From Campylobacteraceae bacterium (GTDB lineage Bacteria; Campylobacterota; Campylobacteria; Campylobacterales; Sulfurovaceae), in the NCBI GenBank assembly GCA_027066355.1, contig JAMONW010000175.1:1-5340 (forward strand): 5,340 nt of DNA, written 5' to 3'. Positions within the stretch are counted from its first letter, which is position 1; each line of letters begins with the position of its first letter. The notes beneath the pieces are model-generated. The model saw only the letters and a list, made by a program, of their open reading frames with translations, made no database searches and was not told the origin of the DNA. Positions 1-5,286 of the stretch are shown here, in pieces. The translations under genes and the position numbers were made by a program.

Positions 1-525
1 GTTACTTTTATCTATAAAATATTGATGTTTATTTATATTTAAAAACTCTAATAATTCATTTTTTGTGTAATTTAGCAAAGGGCGAATTAAGTTGTAGTCT
101 TCTCTTTGTTCAAACTCTTGTATGCCAGATAGTGTGCTAAGACCAGCTCCCTTGCTTAGGCGCATTAATAGCCACTCTAGTTTATCATTTAATTGGTGGG
201 CTGTAAGTAGATTTGTGTAACTATTTTTTTTAATAATCTCTTTAAAAAAGTTGTATCTAAACTCTCTTGCATTTGCTTCAAAATTTGAGTTAAATTTTGG
301 GGCTTGTGTGGTGTATATTTTTTTATTATATTTTTTAGCTAACTCTTTTGCATAAGATATCTCTTTTTTTGCTTCTTCTCTTAAACCATAATCTATTATT
401 GCAATATCAAAGTTAATATTTTCTTCTAAAAGTATAAAAAAGAGTGCGCTAGAATCAACACCAGCAGAGAAGGCTAATAAGTTTTTACCCTCTTTTAATT
501 TTTGAATTAGCTCTTTATTGATCAT
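1..525 (-). CDS. tilS: tRNA(Ile)-lysidine synthase TilS, partial (C-terminal part beyond the window)
   Basis: TilS is a cytoplasmic enzyme that uses ATP to join lysine to C34 of the CAU anticodon of a minor tRNA-Ile. The resulting lysidine makes the tRNA read AUA as isoleucine. I translated 175 codons from ATG at 525 to the left window edge with no stop. Visible are a PP-loop FSAGVDSS (residues 19-26, an SGGxDS variant), DYGLRE (45-50) where many TilS have DHGLR, and AHQLNDKLEWLLMRLSKGAG (99-118), matching the HxxDDQxET-type motif. The N-terminal catalytic domain is therefore present; the rest is cut by the window. The ATG overlaps the rimO stop (ATGA). The preceding bases (CTAATTAAAAAAAT) show no Shine-Dalgarno, so translation is probably coupled to rimO. 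AUA codons are frequent here, which fits the need for TilS. Family assignment is firm. Confidence 0.93.
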   Translation of the reverse strand, partial: MINKELIQKLKEGKNLLAFSAGVDSSALFFILLEENINFDIAIIDYGLREEAKKEISYAKELAKKYNKKIYTTQAPKFNSNFEANAREFRYNFFKEIIKKNSYTNLLTAHQLNDKLEWLLMRLSKGAGLSTLSGIQEFEQREDYNLIRPLLNYTKNELLEFLNINKHQYFIDKSN

Positions 526-1835
526 ATTTTTTTAATTAGTGTAGCTAATGGAGTTGTGTCTGCTAATTGGGTTACTTTTGCCTTGAAATAGTCGCCATGC
601 TCTACTTTTAAATCACTTGTATCATTAATTAATATTTCACCATCAATTTCAGGCGCCCAAAGGGTTGCTCTTGCAGATAGCAAAAACTCATGTTCACTAC
701 TTTTGCCATCAACTATTAATTCTATCTCTTTATCTATTAATTTTGAGTTAGATTTAACCATAAGTTCTCTTGCAATTTCTCCTAATATATTGGCTCTTTT
801 TGATATTATATCTTTTGAAATTTGCTCTAAATTATATGCAGTGGTATTCTCTTCATTTGAGTATTCAAAAACTGTTGCTCTATCAAATTCAAAGTTTTTA
901 ATAAACTCTTTAAGTTCTAAAAAGTTATCTTCACTCTCTCCTGGGTGTCCTGCAATTACTGCCGTTCTTATAAAAGCTTGATCTTTGCTCTTCATATACT
1001 CTAAAAGCTCTATAGTTTTCTCTTTATTTGCACCTCTTTTCATAATTTTTAGCATATTGTCGCTAATGTGTTGTATTGGCATATCAAAGTAAGTTTGGAA
1101 AATAGGAGAGTTAGCAATTGCATCTATAAGTTCAAATGTAGTAGTGCTTGGGTATAGATATAAAACTCTAGCACTCTTAATTCCTGGGAGTAACTCTATT
1201 TGGTGTATTAAATCAATTAATGCATCTTTATTTCCTAAATCTCTTCCATAAGAGCTAGTATCTTGGGAGATGAAACTAAAGTCCTTAAAGCCTTGCTTTA
1301 TTAAATTGCTAACTTCAGCCACAACAGACTCTATTGTTCTTGATTTAAGTCTGCCTTTAAAGCTAGGAATTGCACAAAATGAGCAGTTTTGATTACACCC
1401 TTCACTAAGTTTTATATATGCGTGGTATTTAGAGCCTGTAATTAAGCGAGGAGAGTTTTCGTTTGCTAAGTAAACATCTGGCGTAAAGGTTGTTTGCTTG
1501 TTTGCAATGATTTCATCTATTTTTTCATAATCTCCAACACCTGTGAATATATCTACTTCAGGAATTGCTTCTATAAGCTCATTTTTGTATCTTTCACTCA
1601 AACAACCGCTAACTACAAGCAAAGAGTCCTCTTTTTTAACATTTGATGCTTCTAAAATAGTATTAATTGACTCCTCTTTAGCAGCTTCTATAAATCCGCA
1701 AGTATTAACAATTATAACATCAGCTTCACTAGGCTCATTGGTTAATGTGTAAGTATGTAGCTTTCCAAGCATTACTTCGCTATCTACCAAATTTTTATTA
1801 CAACCAAGAGATATAAGATGCAGTTTTTTAGACAT
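522..1835 (-). CDS. rimO: Ribosomal protein S12 methylthiotransferase RimO
   Basis: RimO is a radical-SAM enzyme that adds a methylthio group to a conserved aspartate of ribosomal protein S12, using two 4Fe-4S clusters. The 437 residues show the full family architecture. The N-terminal UPF0004 domain opens with ISLGCNKNLVDSE and has cluster cysteines C12, C46 (NTCGFI) and C78 (SGCLS). The radical-SAM motif CNQNCSFC gives C147, C151 and C154. MPIQHISDNML (252-262) and AGHPGE (295-300) are further family motifs, and a C-terminal TRAM domain covers about 364-433. The LGCNKNLVDSE wording favours RimO over the related tRNA enzyme MiaB. Length is normal and all six cysteines are present. The start is supported by AAGG six bases upstream (1845-1842) and by a promoter just before it. 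It is first gene of an operon with tilS, overlapping it by 4 nt. Confidence 0.96.
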   Translation of the reverse strand: MSKKLHLISLGCNKNLVDSEVMLGKLHTYTLTNEPSEADVIIVNTCGFIEAAKEESINTILEASNVKKEDSLLVVSGCLSERYKNELIEAIPEVDIFTGVGDYEKIDEIIANKQTTFTPDVYLANENSPRLITGSKYHAYIKLSEGCNQNCSFCAIPSFKGRLKSRTIESVVAEVSNLIKQGFKDFSFISQDTSSYGRDLGNKDALIDLIHQIELLPGIKSARVLYLYPSTTTFELIDAIANSPIFQTYFDMPIQHISDNMLKIMKRGANKEKTIELLEYMKSKDQAFIRTAVIAGHPGESEDNFLELKEFIKNFEFDRATVFEYSNEENTTAYNLEQISKDIISKRANILGEIARELMVKSNSKLIDKEIELIVDGKSSEHEFLLSARATLWAPEIDGEILINDTSDLKVEHGDYFKAKVTQLADTTPLATLIKKI

Positions 1836-1854
1836 AGTGAGCCTTTTTTAAAGA

Positions 1855-1863
1855 ATTATAGCA
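1855..1863 (-). promoter_or_regulatory. Extended -10 promoter of rimO-tilS (TGCTATAAT)
   Basis: Read on the minus strand the sequence is TATTTTGCTATAATTC. This has a perfect TATAAT (1860-1855) preceded by TGC and a T-run, matching the housekeeping sigma-70 promoter known in Campylobacter and Helicobacter, where the -35 box is weak and replaced by periodic A/T tracts. Transcription would start near 1848, giving a leader of about 12 nt that contains little more than the AAGG ribosome site. The region where a -35 would lie is occupied by a tandem 7-bp repeat. The start point is inferred. Confidence 0.82.
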
Positions 1864-1868
1864 AAATA

Positions 1869-1910
1869 GTTAAAAGTTAAAAGTTAATAATTAAAAATTA
1901 AGAGTTAAAA
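1869..1910. repeat. Tandem heptamer repeat, six in-register copies (consensus RTTAAAA)
   Basis: Six consecutive 7-bp units occur without a gap: GTTAAAA, GTTAAAA, GTTAATA, ATTAAAA, ATTAAGA, GTTAAAA. On the minus strand the unit reads TTTTAAC. The array ends 8 bp upstream of the rimO -10 hexamer, so it fills the -35 and UP-element positions. It may act as a curved or A/T-rich upstream element, or simply be a product of slippage in an AT-rich spacer. No open frame crosses it. Confidence 0.8.
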
Positions 1911-1931
1911 ATAGATAATTTTAAGAAGAGT

Positions 1932-1952
1932 ATCAAGCCAGAAAGGCTTGAT
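1932..1952 (-). terminator. Probable terminator hairpin after the porin gene
   Basis: ATCAAGCC and GGCTTGAT form a perfect 8-bp stem around a 5-nt loop, about 30 nt past the porin stop. In the minus-strand transcript the stem is followed by ACUCUUCUU, a pyrimidine-rich but imperfect U tail. On the plus strand no U run follows. The position between the porin stop and the rimO promoter fits a factor-independent terminator of the porin message, possibly a leaky one. Confidence 0.65.
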
Positions 1953-1962
1953 TAAATAAGTT

Positions 1963-1980
1963 TAAGAGTATAAGCTCTTA
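1963..1980 (-). terminator. Small hairpin directly after the porin stop codon
   Basis: TAAGAG and CTCTTA form a 6-bp stem with a 6-nt loop, abutting the porin TAA at 1981-1983. It has no U tail of its own and lies just before the stronger hairpin at 1932-1952. It could be a 3'-end stabilising structure of the porin mRNA or part of a double terminator. The stem is short and could be chance in AT-rich DNA. Confidence 0.4.
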
Positions 1981-3147
1981 TTAGAACTTATAAATACCTT
2001 CAACTCTAACTCTTTGGTGTTTTACAGATGAACCATCAGTCATATCTGCTTTAGAGTATCTATATTCAACTTTAGCAGCAACTTTGCCAACATTGAATTT
2101 ATAACCAACTCTACCACCTAAGATTTTATCAGTAGCACTATCTTTTACTTTATCATAAGCTACACCACCATAAACTTTACCATAACCAGCAATTTTATAA
2201 CCTAAGTCAAGTCTTGCAAGTGTTTGCTTACTACCATTTTCTAAGATATCTCCACCAAATGCACCAGCAAATGAGTTACCCCAGAATGCACTTGTTCCAC
2301 CCATGTTTAGAGTAGTTGCACCAGCTTTTAAGTAAGCTAAAGTCAATTTAGCATCTATACCATTGAAGCTTGTTCCAGCATAAGCTGCTACACCAGTAGT
2401 TGCATCAGAACCACTTGCTTTAGCATATGCAACTTGTAAACCTAAATCTGCAGAACCAGCTTTAGTTTCAGCACTTGCCCATGCAGAAGTGATTTTAGCT
2501 TCTGTTACATAGTAAACAGTTCCAGTTAAAGTTGTGTTAGCAATAGATTTATTTTGAGCCGCTAACATAAATAAACCTTTACTGTTAACACCATTTACAT
2601 TAACAGAAGGTCCACCAAATGGACGAGCTTTTGCAATCCAAGCACCAACTAAAGTAGTGTCTTTAACATCAGTATTAACTACAACAACACCTTCGAAAGT
2701 TGTGTCTTTAACACCTACAGAATCATCACTCCATGCCCATGGAGAAAGTGATTTAGGAAGAACTTGACGACCAGCTTTAATTGCTGTGTTACCATTTTTA
2801 TAAGTTAAGTATAATTGGCTTAAATCAGCTTTGTTGTTAGTGTTTGTAGCAATTTTCTTAAGACCTAAATCTGAGAAACCTGCTAATTCAGCACCTACAC
2901 CAAAACCATAACCTAAATCTTTTTCTACACCCATAACAACTGCAGCTTTCCAAGTGTTGTCTTCTTTACCCCACTTGTTTGCACCGTCGCTTAGTTTTTT
3001 GAACTCATATCTAGCACCAATTTGACCCCAAAAATCACATGCTGCTGGAGCAACTTGTGGTTGAGCTACTGGTTGAACAGGAGCAATATTTCCACCTGCA
3101 AAAATAAATCCTGAAGCTACTACTGATAGTAATAAACCTTTTTTCAT
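1981..3147 (-). CDS. Major outer-membrane porin, Campylobacterota type
   Basis: This 388-residue protein is probably a trimeric beta-barrel porin for passive diffusion of small solutes across the outer membrane. It begins with a signal peptide: MKK, a hydrophobic core GLLLSVVASGFIF, and a likely cut after A17 before GGN. A Pro/Val/Ala/Gln-rich linker (about 22-36) follows, then CDFWGQIGARYEF (37-49), the typical first strand. The rest alternates polar and hydrophobic strands rich in Gly, Ala, Tyr and Lys, ending in RVRVEGIYKF; the terminal Phe is the usual barrel-assembly signal. C37 is the only cysteine. The start was chosen at ATG 3147 because AAGGAGA lies seven bases upstream and the signal peptide starts there; the frame stays open to an ATG at 3189, but that ATG lies inside the promoter. 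It has its own promoter and terminator, as expected for an abundant protein. Ion or substrate selectivity cannot be told from the sequence. Confidence 0.88.
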   Translation of the reverse strand: MKKGLLLSVVASGFIFAGGNIAPVQPVAQPQVAPAACDFWGQIGARYEFKKLSDGANKWGKEDNTWKAAVVMGVEKDLGYGFGVGAELAGFSDLGLKKIATNTNNKADLSQLYLTYKNGNTAIKAGRQVLPKSLSPWAWSDDSVGVKDTTFEGVVVVNTDVKDTTLVGAWIAKARPFGGPSVNVNGVNSKGLFMLAAQNKSIANTTLTGTVYYVTEAKITSAWASAETKAGSADLGLQVAYAKASGSDATTGVAAYAGTSFNGIDAKLTLAYLKAGATTLNMGGTSAFWGNSFAGAFGGDILENGSKQTLARLDLGYKIAGYGKVYGGVAYDKVKDSATDKILGGRVGYKFNVGKVAAKVEYRYSKADMTDGSSVKHQRVRVEGIYKF

Positions 3148-3153
3148 TGTAAA

Positions 3154-3160
3154 TCTCCTT
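3154..3160 (-). promoter_or_regulatory. Shine-Dalgarno AAGGAGA of the porin gene, deciding its start
   Basis: The minus strand reads AAGGAGATTTACAATG, a near-perfect ribosome site six bases before the ATG at 3147-3145. It is the strongest ribosome site in the window. It fixes the start at the signal-peptide methionine and excludes the longer frame. Confidence 0.9.
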
Positions 3161-3179
3161 GTTTTTTGTTTACGCTGGT

Positions 3180-3209
3180 AGTATAACATAATTTTTTTTA
3201 AGAAGTCAA
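3180..3209 (-). promoter_or_regulatory. Sigma-70 promoter of the porin gene (TTGACT - 18 bp - TATACT)
   Basis: On the minus strand TTGACT (3209-3204) and TATACT (3185-3180) are 18 bp apart, and TG at 3188-3187 makes the -10 box extended. Having a good -35 box as well as an extended -10 is unusual for Campylobacterota and suggests strong constitutive transcription. Start of transcription would be near 3173, with a leader of about 26 nt (ending in the Shine-Dalgarno region). An A-run fills the spacer. Confidence 0.85.
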
Positions 3210-3231
3210 TAAAAATATATGAAAAAAGAAT

Positions 3232-3277
3232 AAAAAGTAAACAAAGTGTTAATAAAAATGGTAATTTGTTACTTTTT
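3232..3277 (-). terminator. AT-rich hairpin at the end of the cysK unit
   Basis: AAAAAGTAAACAAA (3232-3245) and TTTGTTACTTTTT (3265-3277) are complementary over 13 pairs with one bulged base, around a 19-nt loop. The upstream arm covers the last codons and the TAA of the 145-aa gene. In the minus-strand transcript the hairpin is followed by AUUCUUUUUUC. It could therefore end the cysK-unit transcript just before the porin promoter. The stem is almost all A/T and the loop is long, so it is a weaker candidate than a classical terminator. Confidence 0.5.
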
Positions 3278-3706
3278 GGTTATTTTTTTCTTTAAAAGTT
3301 TTTGATTTTCTGGATTGTTTAAAAGAGCTTCCATAGAGTTTTTTATTACAATCTTTTTTGGCTTATGATAATTTATATGAAGAGTCTCTTCATTAAAGAC
3401 TATTTGAATAATTGCTTCAAGTGGTATAGTTAAAGTAGAACCAAACCCCTCTTTGCCAAATCCTGCTTCTATAATAAAACTATTTTTATCGACTTTTGCA
3501 CTCTCTTTAGTGTAGCCACTTATTGTAAATAGTGCAGTTTTATCAAACTCTATAATATCTTTTGGAATTGGTGGATTAAAATCTATTACATTAGTATATG
3601 TTATTATTAAAAAATCTACATCTTCTTGAATTAAAAAATTCAATATATTATAAGCATTTTGTTTAACAATATTTTTATAACTGCTGCTTTGGTATAAATT
3701 ATCCAT
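3269..3706 (-). CDS. Possible SspB-like ClpXP adaptor (145 aa, tentative)
   Basis: I do not recognise this protein with certainty. Its pattern resembles SspB, the adaptor that delivers ssrA-tagged peptides to the ClpXP protease. An N-terminal helix (about 14-27, NAYNILNFLIQEDV) precedes a strand DFLIITYT (31-38). Next come NPPIP (44-48), a strand ALFTISG (58-64), FIIEAGFG (77-84) and LTIPLEAIIQIVF (92-104). In SspB the matching parts are a helix, V-P-x-x-x, LNIS, a FGG turn and a V-P-L-x-A-(V/I) strand. The C-terminus (about 114-145) is basic and probably flexible, ending KLLKKKITKK. It has no signal peptide or membrane segment, so it should be cytoplasmic. Start: ATG with AAGGGAA a few bases upstream. 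It overlaps the preceding gene by 8 nt and so is probably co-translated. Alternative: a lineage-specific protein of unknown function. Confidence 0.5.
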   Translation of the reverse strand: MDNLYQSSSYKNIVKQNAYNILNFLIQEDVDFLIITYTNVIDFNPPIPKDIIEFDKTALFTISGYTKESAKVDKNSFIIEAGFGKEGFGSTLTIPLEAIIQIVFNEETLHINYHKPKKIVIKNSMEALLNNPENQKLLKKKITKK

Positions 3707-4364
3707 TTTTTTCCCTTGATATTATGTAAAAGTCAATCATTGCATTTAAGAGGGCTATTTTACTATAATTTTTTAAATCTTTATAGTGAATATTTTCTTT
3801 TGTAATATTTTTTTCTTCTAAATGTTTTTGAAGAGATGTTCCTTGCAGTAGTGGCTCTTGTGGTGTATGCCATATTTTACTTTTTTTATCTAAAAGAGCA
3901 ATATTTGCAATAGTAGCATCTTTTAGATATCCATTTTTAGTAATTATAACTTCATCAGCAATTTTAGCTAATTGATTAAAACTATCTCTATTTAAGTATT
4001 TATAACTATATTCAAAATTTTTAATCTCAACAAGTGCTAACTTTTTTATAATTTTTTTACTATATTTATAGTAATTTAATGATACAAAGCCAAATTTGTT
4101 ATATATTAACTTAGCTCTATAAATCCCATTTAGAGGAGGAGTTTTTAAATACTCTTTTAAGTTTATTGTAGAATCTATTTTATAATACTCTTTGTAGCTT
4201 CTATCTACTCTTGCTTGATGAAACTCTAAGTTATATATTTTTCCATCTTCTATTTTTATAGTTTCAAAGAGTGGCTCATTGTTTGTGTAGTTAAAATTAA
4301 TATTTAATTCAATTGGTTTGGAGCCAATAACTTTAAAAGAGTTGTGATTAATCTCTAAAATCAT
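3699..4364 (-). CDS. Short class-IV PLP enzyme, probable 4-amino-4-deoxychorismate lyase-like
   Basis: This 221-residue protein has the aminotransferase class-IV pattern (fold-type IV PLP enzymes: PabC, branched-chain and D-amino-acid aminotransferases). LFETIKIEDGKIYNLEFHQARVDRS-type opening residues (32-56) match the family N-terminus, with the usual H49 and R52. YKYLNR (121-126) carries the likely PLP lysine K122. DEVIITKNGYLKDATIANI (137-155) matches the segment that normally reads T-E-x-x-x-x-N; here Asp149 replaces the usual Glu. LLQGTSLQ (172-179) and LLNAMIDF (205-212) match later motifs. It is clearly shorter than E. coli PabC (about 269 aa). PabC makes p-aminobenzoate for folate from aminodeoxychorismate; that role is likely but not proven, as no pabA or pabB is in view. 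It overlaps cysK by ATGA and has no good Shine-Dalgarno, indicating translational coupling. A D-amino-acid or branched-chain aminotransferase is less likely given its size. Confidence 0.72.
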   Translation of the reverse strand: MILEINHNSFKVIGSKPIELNINFNYTNNEPLFETIKIEDGKIYNLEFHQARVDRSYKEYYKIDSTINLKEYLKTPPLNGIYRAKLIYNKFGFVSLNYYKYSKKIIKKLALVEIKNFEYSYKYLNRDSFNQLAKIADEVIITKNGYLKDATIANIALLDKKSKIWHTPQEPLLQGTSLQKHLEEKNITKENIHYKDLKNYSKIALLNAMIDFYIISREKNG

Positions 4365-5260
4365 TTAAAAAGCTCTGTGCTTAAGTATCTACTTGCGTTA
4401 TCTGGCAAAATGGTTACAATAGTTTTGCCTTTAATATCTTCTTTTTTTGCAAGGTTATAAATTCCTGCAATATTTGCACCACTGCTAATACCTACAAAGA
4501 GAGCCTCTTTTTTTGCTAACTCTTTTGCTTTTTGTATTGCCTCTTGGCTTGTAACTTCTATAGTTTTATTTAGTAGCTTTAAGTCTAAATTTTTTGGTAT
4601 AAACCCAGCTCCAATTCCTTCTATTTTGTGCAATCCTTTCTCTTTGCCACTAATTACTGCGCTTTCACTTGGCTCAATTGCTACAATTTTTGTATTGCTA
4701 TTTTGCTCTTTTAAATATTTGCCAATGCCACTAATAGTTCCCCCTGTGCCAACACCGGCAATAAATATATCAATTTTATCTAACACTTTTATAATTTCTG
4801 GTGCAGTTGTTTGGTAGTGGGCTTTGGGGTTAGATGGATTGCTAAATTGATTAAGCAGTAGTGCGTCTTGCTCTTTTGCAATTTTATTTGCCATATCAAT
4901 TGAGCCTTGCATTCCAAGTTCTGCTTTTGTTAAAATAAGTTCGCACCCAAAGTGTGCCATTGTGGCTCTTCTCTCTAAACTCATAGATTTAGGCATAACA
5001 ATTGTTAATTTTATACCCATTTTTGCACAAACCAAAGCTAAGCCAATACCTGTGTTTCCACTTGTTGGCTCTACTATGTGGTTATTTTTTAACTTTCCAT
5101 CTTTTATTGCATCTTGCACCATTTGTAAGGCTATTCTATCTTTAATAGAGCCTCCAGGGTTTAAAAATTCACATTTGGCATAAATATTTGCACTAAGCTC
5201 TTTGCTAATTTGCCCTAATTTTACTAAGGGTGTATTACCAATTGTTTTTAGTATGTTCAT
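4361..5260 (-). CDS. cysK: Cysteine synthase A (O-acetylserine sulfhydrylase)
   Basis: CysK is a cytoplasmic PLP enzyme (fold type II) that makes L-cysteine from O-acetylserine and sulfide, the last step of sulfur assimilation. The 299 residues are the usual length. Motifs in order are IGNTPLVKL (7-15), NPGGSIKDR with the PLP lysine K40, EPTSGNTG (64-71) for substrate binding, GVGTGGTISG (169-178) as the PLP phosphate cup, EGIGAGFIP (214-222, which favours CysK over cystathionine beta-synthase), and GISSGAN (257-263) with S260 contacting the pyridine nitrogen. The end reads LPDNASRYLST (285-295), where many relatives have PD-x-GERYLS. No heme or CBS domains are present. The start is supported by AAGGAAG at 5271-5265. 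It leads the unit with the class-IV enzyme and the 145-aa gene; no convincing promoter is seen within the window. The thioacetate-type branch CysM is less likely. Confidence 0.95.
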   Translation of the reverse strand: MNILKTIGNTPLVKLGQISKELSANIYAKCEFLNPGGSIKDRIALQMVQDAIKDGKLKNNHIVEPTSGNTGIGLALVCAKMGIKLTIVMPKSMSLERRATMAHFGCELILTKAELGMQGSIDMANKIAKEQDALLLNQFSNPSNPKAHYQTTAPEIIKVLDKIDIFIAGVGTGGTISGIGKYLKEQNSNTKIVAIEPSESAVISGKEKGLHKIEGIGAGFIPKNLDLKLLNKTIEVTSQEAIQKAKELAKKEALFVGISSGANIAGIYNLAKKEDIKGKTIVTILPDNASRYLSTELFK

Positions 5261-5264
5261 ATTG

Positions 5265-5271
5265 CTTCCTT
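5265..5271 (-). promoter_or_regulatory. Shine-Dalgarno AAGGAAG of cysK
   Basis: The minus strand reads GCAAGGAAGCAATATG. This good ribosome site lies close before the ATG at 5260-5258 and supports that start. It also shows that cysK is translated independently, unlike the gene after it. Confidence 0.8.
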
Positions 5272-5286
5272 GCTCTGATTTTTATG

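Noticed and set aside
703..981. Open frame on the plus strand inside rimO
   Set aside because: It is antisense to the conserved radical-SAM/TRAM coding region, is rich in Ser/Leu/Ile as expected from a reversed AT-rich gene, and has no ribosome site or recognisable domain.
1543..1752. Open frame on the plus strand opposite the RimO N-terminal domain
   Set aside because: It is the reverse reading of a well-conserved gene with no independent signals.
1869..1910. CRISPR-like array
   Set aside because: The units are 7 bp, contiguous and without spacers, so this is a simple tandem repeat.
3038..3096. Lipoprotein reading of the porin because of Cys37 near the N-terminus
   Set aside because: The cysteine is about 20 residues after the hydrophobic core and lacks an L-x-G/A-C lipobox; the FIFA-GG signal-peptidase I site fits better.
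3148..3189. A 14-residue N-terminal extension of the porin starting at ATG 3189
   Set aside because: That ATG lies between the -35 and -10 boxes and upstream of any transcript start; the extension is basic and would disrupt the signal peptide, while ATG 3147 has a strong Shine-Dalgarno.
4626..4817. Open frame on the plus strand with a hydrophobic, Pro-rich translation inside cysK
   Set aside because: The hydrophobic look comes from reversing CysK codons for Gly/Lys/Glu-rich segments; there is no ribosome site or promoter.
4962..5183. Second plus-strand open frame opposite the cysK 5' half
   Set aside because: Antisense to the PLP and substrate-binding motifs of CysK; no supporting signal.
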